Positions 31,098 through 42,348 of a stretch of DNA of 64,000 bases are shown one piece after another; positions within the stretch are counted from its first letter, which is position 1; each line of letters starts with the position of its first letter. Source of the stretch: Rosenbergiella epipactidis (GTDB lineage Bacteria > Pseudomonadota > Gammaproteobacteria > Enterobacterales > Enterobacteriaceae); contig NZ_JABBFQ010000011.1 of assembly GCF_018494055.1 (NCBI RefSeq), forward strand, positions 1 through 64,000. Direction: 5' to 3'. The position numbers and the translations under genes were made by a program. The notes under the pieces were generated by a model, which was not told where the DNA came from, did not search any database, and saw nothing but the letters and a program-made list of their open reading frames with translations.

Positions 31098-31478
31098 ATG
31101 CTTAAACTTCATCTGCGATGGATAGTTTTACTTTTCCTACCTTTTAGTGGGGGATTGCACGCGGCAGAAAATAGGTCGACTCCACGCGCCTTTATATTTT
31201 TCGATTCTTCCGTTCCCGAGCAGTATTCTATTTTTACCCAGTTTAACCAGCAATATTTTATGAGCAGTACGTTACAAAAATCGTTGGAAGTAAAATTTAT
31301 TGATATCAGTCCTAATAAAAAGGTCAATAGCGCACTGCTATCTATTATTCATGACAGTGATGGATTCTGGGTCGGTAATTTTAGGCCGACTAAGATCCCT
31401 CGTCTATTTTGTTTGAAAGGTAATACCCGTTATCAGCTGGAGTTGACGGGTCCAGGAGACATAAGGAAATGTTTGTAA
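31098..31478 (+). CDS. small exported protein between tadF and tadG, unknown
   Basis: A 126-residue protein with a clear signal peptide (LRWIVLLFLPFSGGLHA, cleavage before AENR) and a soluble periplasmic domain with two cysteines near the C-terminus (RLFCLKG and RKCL). I do not recognise the family. It starts 6 bp after tadF and overlaps tadG by 10 bp, so it is made with the pilus and probably acts in its periplasmic assembly (inference). The standard Aggregatibacter tad locus has no gene here. Confidence 0.75.
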   Translation: MLKLHLRWIVLLFLPFSGGLHAAENRSTPRAFIFFDSSVPEQYSIFTQFNQQYFMSSTLQKSLEVKFIDISPNKKVNSALLSIIHDSDGFWVGNFRPTKIPRLFCLKGNTRYQLELTGPGDIRKCL

Positions 31479-33160
31479 AGCTATTACGGTACTGTTATTC
31501 GTGCTTTAAAAATGAACAGGGTGGTATTATTCTGCCTTTTGCCATCATTATTCCGATATTACTGGTTCTAATAGCATTAGCTATTAACAGTGCAAAAATG
31601 TTTATCTCTAAAAACAAACTCGCGGATGTCGCGGCTGAAGTAGGACTTATCGTCTCTGCAGCGAATAGGGCCGAGAGTTCTGGAAATAGCTCACCGGCCT
31701 TAACTGCACTCACCAAAAAATACGTTAAAGAGTTTTTCCCTGAAGTTGTTGAAGATCCTATCATTAACGTCGTTTATTCAGAAAAAATCTTGAGCCCTGA
31801 AGATAATACGCTGTATCAGACCTTTAAGCCCTATATCCAGCTTAAAGTCCCTTACCCTTACTACTCCCCTTCGTTGAGTAACAAAGATAAAAACTTCGTT
31901 GTCACTACGAATAATTTCACTATTAATAAAGTGGTCTCGCGGCCAGTAGATATTGCCTTTATCGTCGATTTTGGCTCTCCAGAAGGAACCTTCGTGTTGA
32001 GAGATGTATTTGCGGAGCTGACTCCTTTCATCCTTCAGAGTAACAAAGAGTCGAAGATCGCGATACTGCCGTTCGATACGGGAGTTGCTGTTAAATATCC
32101 CTATACCAATCAGCGTGGGGGACCTCAGGCCGGGTGCAGTGTCCTGTTTGCTCCGACAAAACCGTGGGATATTAATTACTCTTTTTGGGGGGATAAGTCA
32201 ATGAATAAACTAAGAAAAAAGATTAAAGACCAAACTTATCAAATGGACCAGATGCGAGGCATATACTACTTACTGTATGTGAAAAATTCCTCTCCCTCCA
32301 TGAGTTACAACACATTTTACAATAAGTGGTGTCGAAAAAATCCGACTTATGGATGGGGTAAAGGACGGGTGGAATACACCTGTTTTGATAAGCGTTTTTT
32401 CACTACCGATGCCAATGGGAAAAAAATCTATACCGACGACATCTTTACGCCAGCCTCGTTGAAGCTAATCTCTGAGCAATATGCTAAAGCGATTGATGTA
32501 CGTGACTTCCATTATAAGACGCAAACTATTATGCATAACAGTGCGATCGATTATGAGGCAACGTTGGACAAGATGTTTGGTGATGAAGCGATAATTACTA
32601 TTCCCGTGTTATGGAGCCAAGAAAAAGATGTCGATTTTCGTCCCTTCTACGAGATGTGCAAGAGTATCGGTGGTTGGAAAAACCGGGGGCAACTTAACGA
32701 TGCACGTCTATATTCTTGGCTGATTGAACTTACCAATAAAAAGACAGAGTTAGACCAATTTCAAAAAATGTCGCCTCGGGGAGGCCAAACAGCAACTGCG
32801 TCGGCACTGATTCGTTCTGTGCCCGTGATGATGGAAGGGCGTAACCCACGTAAAATCTTTGTTATTATGTCATCTCATGCAGATTCTTCTTATCGGAAAA
32901 CAGTGACCGACAAATTTCTCAAAAATCACAACCTCTGTCAGCGTATTAAAGATGGCTTTCTAGCACATCCCGAAACTCGCACGGAACGGGTAGACATCTA
33001 TTATATATCAACCAAATACGATGACGTTGATCGAGTCAATTATTGGGCACAACACTGCACGGGGCCGGAGAATGCTGTCTCATCTCGCGATGCGCAGAGT
33101 ATTATTTCAACGGTTAAAGGGATCATTAGTGATGAAGTAGGTACCGTTACCTACCAGTGA
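31469..33160 (+). CDS. tadG: Tad pilus minor component TadG
   Basis: TadG is a large inner-membrane-anchored pseudopilin-like protein with a von Willebrand A-like periplasmic domain. The 563-residue protein has the TadG N-terminal segment (NEQGGIILPFAIIIPILLVL) and then a VWA-like region starting RPVDIAFIVDFGSPEG, where the usual DxSGS metal site reads DFGSP. The final part (KIFVIMSSHADS) fits the end of such a domain. It is the last gene of the cluster. Confidence 0.87.
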   Translation: MFVKLLRYCYSCFKNEQGGIILPFAIIIPILLVLIALAINSAKMFISKNKLADVAAEVGLIVSAANRAESSGNSSPALTALTKKYVKEFFPEVVEDPIINVVYSEKILSPEDNTLYQTFKPYIQLKVPYPYYSPSLSNKDKNFVVTTNNFTINKVVSRPVDIAFIVDFGSPEGTFVLRDVFAELTPFILQSNKESKIAILPFDTGVAVKYPYTNQRGGPQAGCSVLFAPTKPWDINYSFWGDKSMNKLRKKIKDQTYQMDQMRGIYYLLYVKNSSPSMSYNTFYNKWCRKNPTYGWGKGRVEYTCFDKRFFTTDANGKKIYTDDIFTPASLKLISEQYAKAIDVRDFHYKTQTIMHNSAIDYEATLDKMFGDEAIITIPVLWSQEKDVDFRPFYEMCKSIGGWKNRGQLNDARLYSWLIELTNKKTELDQFQKMSPRGGQTATASALIRSVPVMMEGRNPRKIFVIMSSHADSSYRKTVTDKFLKNHNLCQRIKDGFLAHPETRTERVDIYYISTKYDDVDRVNYWAQHCTGPENAVSSRDAQSIISTVKGIISDEVGTVTYQ

Positions 33161-33224
33161 TTGTGCATGATCATTCACTCAGTTTCTGCGATAATAGCGT
33201 TTTTCGAGCAGAAATTGAGTGTTC

Positions 33225-33896
33225 ATGTTGTACCCAATTAATGAAATGTTCCAAACCTTACAAGGTGAAGGATTTTACACTGGCGCACCGGCTATTTTTA
33301 TTCGTCTTCAAGGTTGCCCTGTCGGCTGCAGCTGGTGCGATACGAAACATACTTGGGAAAAGTATGCTGACCAACAGCAGCCACTTACCAATATTGTGCA
33401 TAAATCTGCTGAGAGTGAGGCATGGGCAGACGCCAGCGTCGAACAGCTTTTAGCGGTTATTGCCGAACAAGGCTGGACCGCGAAGCATATTGTTATTACC
33501 GGCGGTGAACCTGCTCTCTACGATTTGACACCCCTAACTGAGCAGTTCGAACAACAGGGTTTTCAATGCCAAATCGAGACTAGCGGCACACATCCTATTC
33601 AATGCTCAGCAGCAACCTGGGTGACCGTCTCGCCAAAAGTTAATATGCGCGGTGGCTACGATGTATTGAACAGTGCTTTACTTAGGGCGAATGAGGTGAA
33701 GCATCCAGTGGGACGTCAGCGCGATATTGACGCGCTGGATCTTCTGCTTAGCCAAGTGCCGCCTTCCACCCATCGCATTATTGCCTTACAACCGATTAGC
33801 TGTAAGAAGGCTGCGACTGAACTGTGCATTGCGACTTGCATCGCGAGAAACTGGCGTTTTTCAATGCAGACGCATAAATATCTTAATATCGCTTAA
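33225..33896 (+). CDS. queE: 7-carboxy-7-deazaguanine synthase
   Basis: QueE is a radical SAM enzyme that rearranges 6-carboxytetrahydropterin to 7-carboxy-7-deazaguanine on the path to preQ0. The 223-residue protein has CPVGCSWC (CxxxCxxC) for the cluster and ITGGEPALYD. In-frame GTG 33219, ATG 33225 and TTG 33228 compete; ATG 33225 gives MLYPINEMFQTLQGEG and the E. coli length. It ends 3 bp from the convergent queD. Confidence 0.94.
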   Translation: MLYPINEMFQTLQGEGFYTGAPAIFIRLQGCPVGCSWCDTKHTWEKYADQQQPLTNIVHKSAESEAWADASVEQLLAVIAEQGWTAKHIVITGGEPALYDLTPLTEQFEQQGFQCQIETSGTHPIQCSAATWVTVSPKVNMRGGYDVLNSALLRANEVKHPVGRQRDIDALDLLLSQVPPSTHRIIALQPISCKKAATELCIATCIARNWRFSMQTHKYLNIA

Positions 33897-33899
33897 CGA

Positions 33900-34265
33900 T
33901 TACTCTCCGCGATAGGTACAGCCCGCCGTACAGGTTTCTTTAATCATCACTGCGCTGAGTAACGGCAGTTTGGGTTTCATTTGTTGCCAAATCCAGACTG
34001 CTAAAACTTCGCTTGTCGGATTCTCCAACCCGGCAATGTCATTCAGATAATGGTGATCTAATCTTTCATAAAGAGGTTTGAAAGCGGCTTTCAATTCGGC
34101 AAAGTCCATCACCCATCCGGTGTGGGCGTCTACTTCACCGGTAATCTCTAGACGAACCAGGAATGAATGTCCGTGCAAACGTCCACATTTGTGTCCTTCG
34201 GGGACATGTGGAAGGAAATGCGCCGCTTCGAATTGAAACTCTTTAAATAAGGTTGTAACTGCCAT
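33900..34265 (-). CDS. queD: 6-carboxytetrahydropterin synthase
   Basis: QueD converts dihydroneopterin triphosphate to 6-carboxytetrahydropterin, the QueE substrate. The 121-residue PTPS-family protein has zinc ligands His16, His31 and His33 (in CGRLHGHSF) and the catalytic Cys27. It is convergent with queE and divergent from cysJ. Confidence 0.94.
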   Translation of the reverse strand: MAVTTLFKEFQFEAAHFLPHVPEGHKCGRLHGHSFLVRLEITGEVDAHTGWVMDFAELKAAFKPLYERLDHHYLNDIAGLENPTSEVLAVWIWQQMKPKLPLLSAVMIKETCTAGCTYRGE

Positions 34266-34526
34266 AGCGTTGATAAAATTCCGCGATAGAAAGGTGAAAA
34301 GGGGGTAGTTTAGCGTAAAAGCTAGCGCTTCTCATTCTTTTCACTGCCAACTCACCATATTGTTGCCCTTCTTAAGATTAACCAGTTTTATCGATAAGCC
34401 TTAGCACTAAAACGAGTTAGTGTATTTAGTTATTTAATATGCTTAAGCTGTCTTTATCAGTAATAATCGTACGGTTACTCTACACTTACTGATATTTTTG
34501 CCCTTGGCACTGGAATACGATAAGCA

Positions 34527-36338
34527 ATGACCAATCAAGCCCCTCAGCTGCCGCTTAGCGCGGAGCAACTCGCCCGCTTACAAGACGTGACTCAAGAACT
34601 GACATCCCATCAACTCGCGTGGATCTCCGGGTATTGTTGGGGACGTCTTGGCGATTCCTCGGCCGTTTCTAGCAGCCCTGAAACAGCTACCCCAACTGCA
34701 CCGGCAGTCGAGCAACCGAGTATTACCTTGATTTCTGCTTCACAAACCGGCAACGCCCGACGATTGGCGGAGCAGCTCCGTGACGATTTACTGGGTGTGC
34801 AGCTTCAGGTCAATTTGGTCAATGCAGCGGATTATAAATTCAAGCAAATCGCGGCAGAGAAGATTGTCGTAGTCGTGACCTCCACCCAAGGTGAAGGGGA
34901 AGCGCCAGAAGAAGCGGTGGCTTTCCATAAATATCTGCATTCGAAAAAAGCCCCCGCATTACCTGATGTGCGCTTTGCTGTCTTCGGATTGGGCGATTCG
35001 TCTTATGAATTCTTCTGCCAAGCGGCAAAAGATTTTGATCAGCAATTATCTTCGCTCGGCGCAGAGCGTTTGTTACCCCGTGTTGATGCGGACGTCGATT
35101 ATGCTCAGGCAGCAGAGCAGTGGCGCTCTGAGGTCGTCGCGAGCCTTAAAGCGCTGGTCCCGACCAGTTCACCACAGGCTGTTTCACAGGTCGCCTCAGG
35201 GGCCAGTGATATTTTAGACAGTACGCCATACAGCAAAGAAGCGCCGCTTAGCGCAACGCTTGCGGTCAGTCAGAAAATTACCGGTCGTGAATCTGATCGG
35301 GATATTCGCCATATTGAGATCGATATCAGTGAATCGGGATTACGCTATCAAGCAGGCGACGCATTAGGCGTGTGGTTTAAAAACGATCCAGCCTTAGTCA
35401 GTGAACTCCTCGAATTGTTATGGATTGACGCAACGGAAACCGTTAGCGTCGAGGGTGCCACCTTATCGATCAGTGAGGCACTGCGTAGCCGTTTAGAGTT
35501 AACGGTTAACAGCAGTAAAATCGTTGAAAGTTACGCCCATCTCTCAGCAAATGAATCGTTGCTGGGCTTAGTCAGTGATAAAAGTGCCCTGCAAAAATTT
35601 GCTCAACAATGGCCTATCGTTGATATGATCCGCCATGCACCGGCACCGCTCACGGCTCAGCAGCTGGTCGAGCTTCTGCGCCCGTTGACGCCGCGTCTTT
35701 ACTCTATCTCGTCGTCACAAGCGGAAGTTGAAGACGAAGTGCATATTACCGTTGGTGTGGTGCGTTATGATATCGAGGGGCGCGCGCGCAGCGGTGGTGC
35801 CTCAGGTTATCTGGCCGATCAGTTGCAAGAAGATGATGAGATTGAAATTTTTATCGAGCATAACGATAACTTCCGCTTACCTGCTGAAGGGGATACACCG
35901 GTCATTATGATCGGTCCAGGGACTGGTATTGCGCCTTTCCGTTCATTTATTCAACAGCGGGATAACGATGGGGCAGAAGGCCCTAACTGGTTATTCTTCG
36001 GTAACCCGCATTTCACGGAAGATTTTCTCTATCAAGTGGAATGGCAGAAGTACGTTAAACAAGGACTACTCACTCGGATCGATCTTGCTTGGTCAAGGGA
36101 CCAAGTAGAAAAAGTTTACGTCCAAGATAAACTTCGTGAACAGGGTGAGGAAGTGTGGCGCTGGATTGAACAAGGTGCCCATATCTATGTCTGTGGCGAT
36201 GCTACCCGTATGGCAAAAGATGTCGAAAACACTTTATTAGAGATTATTGCTCAATATGGTGCGATGGACAGTGAGTCTGCAGACGAATATTTGAGCGATT
36301 TGCGCATTGCTCGTCGCTATCAGAGAGATGTCTACTAA
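34527..36338 (+). CDS. cysJ: sulfite reductase [NADPH] flavoprotein alpha subunit
   Basis: CysJ passes electrons from NADPH through FAD and FMN to CysI. The 603-residue protein has an N-terminal flavodoxin domain ([27 protein letters not shown]), an FAD domain (RLYSISSS) and an NADPH domain ([12 protein letters not shown]) ending DVY. The 260-bp gap from queD is the likely CysB-controlled promoter region. The stop overlaps the cysI start by one base. Confidence 0.96.
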   Translation: MTNQAPQLPLSAEQLARLQDVTQELTSHQLAWISGYCWGRLGDSSAVSSSPETATPTAPAVEQPSITLISASQTGNARRLAEQLRDDLLGVQLQVNLVNAADYKFKQIAAEKIVVVVTSTQGEGEAPEEAVAFHKYLHSKKAPALPDVRFAVFGLGDSSYEFFCQAAKDFDQQLSSLGAERLLPRVDADVDYAQAAEQWRSEVVASLKALVPTSSPQAVSQVASGASDILDSTPYSKEAPLSATLAVSQKITGRESDRDIRHIEIDISESGLRYQAGDALGVWFKNDPALVSELLELLWIDATETVSVEGATLSISEALRSRLELTVNSSKIVESYAHLSANESLLGLVSDKSALQKFAQQWPIVDMIRHAPAPLTAQQLVELLRPLTPRLYSISSSQAEVEDEVHITVGVVRYDIEGRARSGGASGYLADQLQEDDEIEIFIEHNDNFRLPAEGDTPVIMIGPGTGIAPFRSFIQQRDNDGAEGPNWLFFGNPHFTEDFLYQVEWQKYVKQGLLTRIDLAWSRDQVEKVYVQDKLREQGEEVWRWIEQGAHIYVCGDATRMAKDVENTLLEIIAQYGAMDSESADEYLSDLRIARRYQRDVY

Positions 36339-38062
36339 TGAGTACAAAATATCCTGGCCCTTTAGTCGTAGAGGGTAAACTATCCGATGCTGAGCGTCTG
36401 AAGAAAGAGAGTCATTTCCTACGTGGGACCATTAAAGAAGATCTTAATGATGGTCTGACCGGTGGCTTTAACGGTGATAACTACCTACTCATCCGCTTTC
36501 ATGGCATGTATCAACAAGATGATCGTGACATCCGTGCCGAGCGGACCGAGCAGAAGCTAGAGCCACGTCACGCTATGATGCTGCGTTGCCGTTTACCTGG
36601 CGGTATTATTACGCCCCAGCAATGGCTAGCGATTGATCGCTTCGCGGAAGAGAAAACAATTTATGGCAGTATTCGCTTAACCAACCGTCAAACCTTTCAG
36701 TTCCACGGTATTTTGAAGAAAAACGTTAAGCCGGTGCATCAAATGCTGCACGAAGTCGGCCTCGACGCGTTGGCGACGGCCAACGACGTAAACCGTAACG
36801 TTCTTTGTACCTCAAACCCGGTAGAATCGGCTCTGCATCAAGAAGCCTACGAGTGGGCAAAGAAAATCTCCGAGCATCTGCTGCCACAGACCCGTGCCTA
36901 TGCGGAAATCTGGTGGGATAAAGAAAAAGTGGCTACCACGGATCAAGAACCTATCCTTGGCGAAACTTACCTTCCTCGCAAGTTTAAGACTACGGTGGTG
37001 ATCCCTCCCCACAATGATGTGGACCTGCACGCGAACGACCTGAACTTTATCGCTATCGCGGAAGAGGGCAAATTAGTCGGCTTTAACCTACTGGTTGGCG
37101 GGGGGCTTTCTATCGACCATGGAAATAAAGCGACTTATGCCCGTACCGCGACGGAGTTCGGTTATCTGCCTCTGGAAAAAGTCTTGGACGTCGCGCAAGC
37201 GGTGGTGACTACGCAGCGAGATTGGGGCAACCGTACCGATCGTAAAAATGCGAAAACTAAATATACCTTGGAGCGCGTTGGGCCAGAAGTTTTTAAAGCG
37301 GAAGTGGAGAAGCGTGCTGGGCTAACGTTTGCCCCTATCCGTCCTTATGAATTTACCACGCGTGGTGATCGGTTTGGATGGATTAAAGGGATCGATAATC
37401 AGTGGCATCTCACGCTATTTATTGAAAACGGTCGCTTACTCGATTATCCCGGCCGTCCGCTGAAGAAAGGGATTGCAGAGATTGCGAAAATCCACCAAGG
37501 CGATTTTCGTCTTACCGCAAACCAGAACTTGATCGTTGCTGGGGTACCTGAAAACCAAAAAGAGGCGATTGAAGCCTTAGCTGTCGAGCATGGATTAATG
37601 GAGAAGGTCACACCACAACGCGAGAACTCTATGGCTTGTGTCGCATTTCCTACCTGTCCACTAGCCATGGCAGAAGCCGAGCGTTTTCTACCTGGTTTTA
37701 TCAGTGAGGTGGAAGCGTTGATGGCCCGTCACGGTGTTGCAGAGGAAGCGATTGTGATGCGGGTCACTGGCTGTCCAAACGGTTGTGGCCGGGCATTATT
37801 AGCCGAAGTAGGGCTGGTGGGTAAAGCTCCGGGTCGCTATAACCTGCATCTTGGCGGAAACCGCATTGGAACCCGCATCCCTGCGATGTACCGTGAAAAT
37901 ATCCAAGAAGCGGAAATACTCTCAATCCTTGACGAGCTTATTGGTCGTTGGGCGATTGAGCGTGAACAGCACGAAGGTTTTGGTGATTACACCATTCGTG
38001 CAGGCATCGTCCGTGAAGTTGTCGATCCGGCTCGTGATTTTTGGGCCGCAGTGGAGGCGTAA
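36338..38062 (+). CDS. cysI: sulfite reductase hemoprotein beta subunit
   Basis: CysI reduces sulfite to sulfide at a siroheme coupled to a [4Fe-4S] cluster. In the 574-residue protein the cluster cysteines lie in [10 protein letters not shown] and GCPNGCGRA near the C-terminus. The siroheme it needs is completed by CysG, also in this window. The ATG overlaps the cysJ stop (TAATG). Confidence 0.96.
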   Translation: MSTKYPGPLVVEGKLSDAERLKKESHFLRGTIKEDLNDGLTGGFNGDNYLLIRFHGMYQQDDRDIRAERTEQKLEPRHAMMLRCRLPGGIITPQQWLAIDRFAEEKTIYGSIRLTNRQTFQFHGILKKNVKPVHQMLHEVGLDALATANDVNRNVLCTSNPVESALHQEAYEWAKKISEHLLPQTRAYAEIWWDKEKVATTDQEPILGETYLPRKFKTTVVIPPHNDVDLHANDLNFIAIAEEGKLVGFNLLVGGGLSIDHGNKATYARTATEFGYLPLEKVLDVAQAVVTTQRDWGNRTDRKNAKTKYTLERVGPEVFKAEVEKRAGLTFAPIRPYEFTTRGDRFGWIKGIDNQWHLTLFIENGRLLDYPGRPLKKGIAEIAKIHQGDFRLTANQNLIVAGVPENQKEAIEALAVEHGLMEKVTPQRENSMACVAFPTCPLAMAEAERFLPGFISEVEALMARHGVAEEAIVMRVTGCPNGCGRALLAEVGLVGKAPGRYNLHLGGNRIGTRIPAMYRENIQEAEILSILDELIGRWAIEREQHEGFGDYTIRAGIVREVVDPARDFWAAVEA

Positions 38063-38796
38063 TGGCTGAACTCAACTTAGCAGAATTAGTGTTGTTGGAG
38101 AAAAGTGAACAACAAGCGGCCCTCGCGGCCGTTAATCAGCAACTTGACCCACTCAGTGCTGAAGAGCGAGTGGCGTGGGCGTTAGAGCATCTCCCTGGTC
38201 AGCATGCGTTGACCAGCAGTTTCGGGATCCAAGCTGCGGTAAGTTTACACTTGGTGGCCCAGCAGTCCCCCTCAATTCCGGTGATTTTGACCGATACCGG
38301 GTATCTATTTCCTGAAACCTATCAGTTTATCGATAGCCTGCAACAACAATTGCAGCTCAATTTACACGTCTACCGCGCGGCGTTATCGCCCGCTTGGCAA
38401 GAGGCGCGCTACGGTAAATTGTGGGAGCAGGGCGTCGAGGGACTTGAGCGGTATAACCAGCTGAATAAAGTGGAGCCGTTGAACCAAGCCTTGGAAACAC
38501 TGCAGGTGAAAACCTGGTTTGCTGGCTTACGCCGCGAGCAATCGGAAAGCCGCTCACAGTTACAAGTGTTGTCTGTCTCGCGAGGGATCTTTAAGTTCTT
38601 ACCGATCGTCGATTGGGATAACCGCCAAGTCTATCAATACTTAAAGAAACATGGCCTAAGCTATCATCCCCTATGGGAACAAGGCTACCTCTCGGTTGGG
38701 GATACCCATACCACCCGTAAATGGGAGCCGGGTATGCGTGAAGAAGAGACGCGCTTCTTCGGCTTGAAACGCGAATGTGGATTACACGAAGGTTAA
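38062..38796 (+). CDS. cysH: phosphoadenosine phosphosulfate reductase
   Basis: CysH reduces PAPS to sulfite with thioredoxin. The 244-residue protein has the adenine-nucleotide alpha-hydrolase loop [13 protein letters not shown] and the catalytic cysteine in KRECGLHEG at the C-terminus. I chose ATG 38062 (TAATG overlap with cysI), which gives the E. coli length. Confidence 0.95.
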   Translation: MAELNLAELVLLEKSEQQAALAAVNQQLDPLSAEERVAWALEHLPGQHALTSSFGIQAAVSLHLVAQQSPSIPVILTDTGYLFPETYQFIDSLQQQLQLNLHVYRAALSPAWQEARYGKLWEQGVEGLERYNQLNKVEPLNQALETLQVKTWFAGLRREQSESRSQLQVLSVSRGIFKFLPIVDWDNRQVYQYLKKHGLSYHPLWEQGYLSVGDTHTTRKWEPGMREEETRFFGLKRECGLHEG

Positions 38797-39788
38797 TGCT
38801 TGGTGGTTGCCGTGCGTGTGGGAGTCAGCAAGCCACGCAATAATGGCGTGAGGATAGTCACCAGCTGGTGGCTACGCTGTGCCAATCGATGTGGATAGTG
38901 CCGCTGGATATAGGCCAAGTTATCTTTAGCGGCATCATCATGTAATACGGATTGCGTCTCGCCAGCCGCTAAGGTCGTTAGCTTTCCCGCATTGGATGCG
39001 GTGACACGTAGATAGGGGAGTCCCGCTTGTTCGTAAGCCGTAAGCGTCCGAGAGCGGCGACTCGCCAGTTGCGCGGTCATTAATTGAATAGCATGTTGCT
39101 GGGCGATCGTTTTGGCTCGGTCTGTCGTTTGTTTACGCACCGCTGCCGCCGTTGTATTACCACTGAGGAAAGCGAGGTGCTTGCCCGCCACGATGTTCTC
39201 AATATCTACCACTAGTAACGTGTTTTTACGTTGGTCAGCAGATAGACGTTGCAAATAGGTATTTATTCCTTGCTGGGGCGGCTGGGTCCCTCCCAATGCG
39301 ACAAAACGTAGACTGTATTCATGATGATGAGCGGCTAGACGCTTAGCTAATTCCAACATAACGCCTAAGCTGGCTGCATTATTATCGATCCCCTGAAAAG
39401 TAAGGCCGCCAAAATTGTGCCGCCGCTGTTGCGCAGTGTGGGACTGTGGCGTATCGATATGGGTAATGACCAGTATTTCTTCAGTAAGTTTTCCGGGCTG
39501 TTCCGCTACTACCGAGGTGGCGGAGAGCGGACGCACGGCGCCGGGGTCGTGACGGATCTGCGCTCGATAGCCTAATTGACTAAACTGTTGTAACAGATAT
39601 TCGGCGGTCAAAAATTCTGCTGGCGTACCCGACATCCTGCCGGGAAAATAGGTGGCAATATAGCGAGTGTGTTGTTCAGCCACCTTACCAAAACTAGAGT
39701 CAGTATTGGCATAGCCGGTGAATGGGGTAAGTGAAACGCCGAGGCACAGGGCTGCCAAGGCCGATTTACTCTTCAATAAACGTAACAT
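38793..39788 (-). CDS. iap: Iap-like M28 aminopeptidase with lost catalytic glutamates
   Basis: The protein resembles E. coli Iap, a periplasmic M28 metallopeptidase that trims alkaline phosphatase, and sits in the same place between cysH and cysD. The signal peptide ([19 protein letters not shown]) and the metal ligands in VITHIDTPQ and GIDNNAAS remain. The motif read as GEEEGKLG in E. coli is GTQPPQQG here, which removes the general base and one zinc ligand. I infer a reduced or non-hydrolytic function. The ATG at 39788 is chosen over an upstream GTG. Confidence 0.75.
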   Translation of the reverse strand: MLRLLKSKSALAALCLGVSLTPFTGYANTDSSFGKVAEQHTRYIATYFPGRMSGTPAEFLTAEYLLQQFSQLGYRAQIRHDPGAVRPLSATSVVAEQPGKLTEEILVITHIDTPQSHTAQQRRHNFGGLTFQGIDNNAASLGVMLELAKRLAAHHHEYSLRFVALGGTQPPQQGINTYLQRLSADQRKNTLLVVDIENIVAGKHLAFLSGNTTAAAVRKQTTDRAKTIAQQHAIQLMTAQLASRRSRTLTAYEQAGLPYLRVTASNAGKLTTLAAGETQSVLHDDAAKDNLAYIQRHYPHRLAQRSHQLVTILTPLLRGLLTPTRTATTKH

Positions 39789-40005
39789 TTTTAATGGGTT
39801 CCACACAGTCGCTTATCGCAGATAATAGCATTAATCGCCGCAGGGGCATTCAGCAAATTATCTGAATTATCCCGCCGCAGCCTTAAGCAAAAAATTCGCT
39901 AAGCTTATTCCATAAAGTTACTGCTCATTCCAAAACAACATTTCATCATTAGGCAATTAAGCTTATATAGTTTAGTCATTGAAAGACTAACTTTACCGAG
40001 TGTGT

Positions 40006-41421
40006 GTGGACTACTTACCGCTGTTTGCTGAATTAAAAAACCGCCCCGTTCTTGTTATTGGCGGCGGAGAAATTGCATCGCGAAAAATCGATCTGTTACT
40101 TCGCGCGAACGCAATCGTCCATATCGTCGCTCGTGAACTCTCGGAAGAGGTTAGCGCGCTGGTTAATGACAAAAAAGTCTTATGGATAGCCAAAGAGTAT
40201 CAGGCGTCATACATCGATCAGGTCTTTTTCGTTATCGCCGCCACCGACGATTCGGTATTAAATGAACGGGTTTACCAAGATGCCCAACGTAAATTCAAAT
40301 TAGTTAATGTGGTAGACGACCAAGCCCGCTGTAGCTTTATCTTTCCCTCGATTGTTGACCGCTCACCGATTATTGTCGCCATCTCCTCTGCGGGGACAGC
40401 ACCGGTGTTGGCACGCTCGCTACGCGAGAAAATTGAGACGCTACTGCCTGCACGGTTAGGCGATGCTGCACAGCTTGCGGGTCAATGGCGCGATCGCGTT
40501 AAGCAGCGTTTTCATCGGATGGCGGATCGTCGCCGCTTTTGGGAGCGTCTGTTTAATGGAGAATATTTACATCACGCCACAGCAGGCAATCTGCCTCAGG
40601 CTGAAAAGCTGCTTGCAGAGAGCTTAGATGATCCCATTTCAGCGCGCGGAGAAATTTATCTGGTCGGCGCTGGGCCAGGGGATCCTGGGCTGTTAACCCT
40701 ACGTGGTCTACAAGTTATGCAGTTGGCCGATGTGGTGCTCTATGATCACCTCGTCAGCGAAGAGGTCCTCGATCTTGTCCGCCGTGATGCAGAGCGTATT
40801 TGTGTCGGTAAACGCGCTGGCGCTCATTCAGTCCCACAGGAAGAAACCAATCAATTATTGGTCACCTTGGCGTTACAAGGTAAAAAAGTCGTGCGCTTAA
40901 AAGGCGGTGACCCCTTTATTTTTGGGCGAGGCGGCGAAGAACTTGAAGCCGCGGTAGCGGCGAATATTCCCTTCCAAGTGGTGCCCGGCATTACTGCAGC
41001 AGCAGGGGCTACCGCGTATGCAGGGATCCCGTTGACCCACCGCGACTATGCACAAAGCGCGGTATTTATTACCGGACACTGCCGTAAAGATGGACGGGAG
41101 CCAGATTGGGCGGCGTTAGCCTTAAGCGATCAGACCCTCGCCATTTACATGGGCACGGTGAAAGCGGCGGAAATTAGCCGTCGTCTGATCGAACATGGAC
41201 GCGCCGCCGAGACGCCAGTTGCCGTGATTGGGCGAGGGACTCGCCAGAATCAACAGGTTTTAACCGGGCGTCTTGACCAGCTCGCAGACTTAGCGGCCGC
41301 AGCGCCTACGCCAGCATTAGTGGTGATTGGCGAGGTCGTACACTTACATAAGCATTTAGCCTGGTTTCAGAAGTCATCCGCGTCGATTACTTCCTCTTCA
41401 GCGCTTACACCCATTATTTGA
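40006..41421 (+). CDS. cysG: siroheme synthase (multifunctional)
   Basis: CysG makes siroheme from uroporphyrinogen III. The N-terminal precorrin-2 dehydrogenase/ferrochelatase domain has [13 protein letters not shown], and the C-terminal SAM-dependent uroporphyrinogen methyltransferase domain has [33 protein letters not shown] and [12 protein letters not shown] 40006 is chosen ([10 protein letters not shown] aligns with E. coli MDHLPIF); GTG 40000 is also in frame. Its place just before cysDNC suits the sulfite reductase cofactor need. Confidence 0.94.
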   Translation: MDYLPLFAELKNRPVLVIGGGEIASRKIDLLLRANAIVHIVARELSEEVSALVNDKKVLWIAKEYQASYIDQVFFVIAATDDSVLNERVYQDAQRKFKLVNVVDDQARCSFIFPSIVDRSPIIVAISSAGTAPVLARSLREKIETLLPARLGDAAQLAGQWRDRVKQRFHRMADRRRFWERLFNGEYLHHATAGNLPQAEKLLAESLDDPISARGEIYLVGAGPGDPGLLTLRGLQVMQLADVVLYDHLVSEEVLDLVRRDAERICVGKRAGAHSVPQEETNQLLVTLALQGKKVVRLKGGDPFIFGRGGEELEAAVAANIPFQVVPGITAAAGATAYAGIPLTHRDYAQSAVFITGHCRKDGREPDWAALALSDQTLAIYMGTVKAAEISRRLIEHGRAAETPVAVIGRGTRQNQQVLTGRLDQLADLAAAAPTPALVVIGEVVHLHKHLAWFQKSSASITSSSALTPII

Positions 41422-41429
41422 GGTATCGT

Positions 41430-42338
41430 ATGGACCAACAACGACTGACTCACCTGCGTCAGCTGGAAGCAGAGAGTATTCATATCCTACGCGAAGTGGC
41501 GGCAGAATTTTCCAACCCGGTCATGATGTATTCGATCGGTAAAGATTCTTCGGTAATGTTACACCTCGCCCGAAAAGCGTTCTATCCCGGAAAATTACCT
41601 TTCCCGTTATTGCATGTCGATACCGGCTGGAAATTTAAGCAAATGTACGAATTCCGTGACCGCACCGTCAAAGAAATTGGGGCGGAGTTGATCGTGCACC
41701 GTAACCCTGAAGGGGTGGCGATGGGGATCAATCCTTTCGTCCATGGCAGTGCTAAACATACCGATATCATGAAAACCGAAGGGTTAAAGCAAGCATTAAA
41801 CAAATATGGATTTGATGCGGCTTTCGGGGGCGCTCGCCGCGATGAAGAGAAGTCTCGTGCTAAAGAGCGTATTTATTCGTTCCGTGATCGTTTCCATCGT
41901 TGGGATCCTAAAAACCAACGGCCAGAGCTGTGGCACAACTATAACGGCCAAATCAATAAAGGCGAAAGTATTCGTGTGTTCCCGCTCTCTAACTGGACCG
42001 AACTCGATATCTGGCAATACATCTTTTTAGAGAATATCGAGATCGTTCCTCTTTACTTGGCCGCTGAGCGTCCAGTGTTAGAACGCGATGGCATGTTGAT
42101 GATGATCGATGACGAGCGCATTGACTTACAGCCGGGTGAAAAAATTGAACAGCGTAAGGTCCGTTTCCGTACCTTAGGATGCTGGCCGCTAACCGGAGCT
42201 GTCGAGTCCTCGGCGGAGACGTTACCGGAAATTATTGAAGAGATGTTGGTATCCACGACCAGCGAGCGTCAAGGGCGGGTCATCGATCGCGATCAAGCCG
42301 GATCGATGGAAATGAAAAAACGCCAAGGTTACTTCTAA
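41430..42338 (+). CDS. cysD: sulfate adenylyltransferase subunit 2
   Basis: CysD is the catalytic subunit of ATP sulfurylase, making APS from sulfate and ATP. The 302-residue protein has [13 protein letters not shown] (PP-loop) and is nearly identical to E. coli from MDQ onwards. The frame opens at 41418 inside cysG, but ATG 41430 matches the family start. Confidence 0.96.
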   Translation: MDQQRLTHLRQLEAESIHILREVAAEFSNPVMMYSIGKDSSVMLHLARKAFYPGKLPFPLLHVDTGWKFKQMYEFRDRTVKEIGAELIVHRNPEGVAMGINPFVHGSAKHTDIMKTEGLKQALNKYGFDAAFGGARRDEEKSRAKERIYSFRDRFHRWDPKNQRPELWHNYNGQINKGESIRVFPLSNWTELDIWQYIFLENIEIVPLYLAAERPVLERDGMLMMIDDERIDLQPGEKIEQRKVRFRTLGCWPLTGAVESSAETLPEIIEEMLVSTTSERQGRVIDRDQAGSMEMKKRQGYF

Positions 42339-42348
42339 GGATCTGATT

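Noticed and set aside
38797-41430. The cysH-iap-cysD interval, where E. coli has type I-E CRISPR-cas
   Set aside because: No repeat-spacer structure or cas gene is present; the interval holds only the iap-like gene and cysG.
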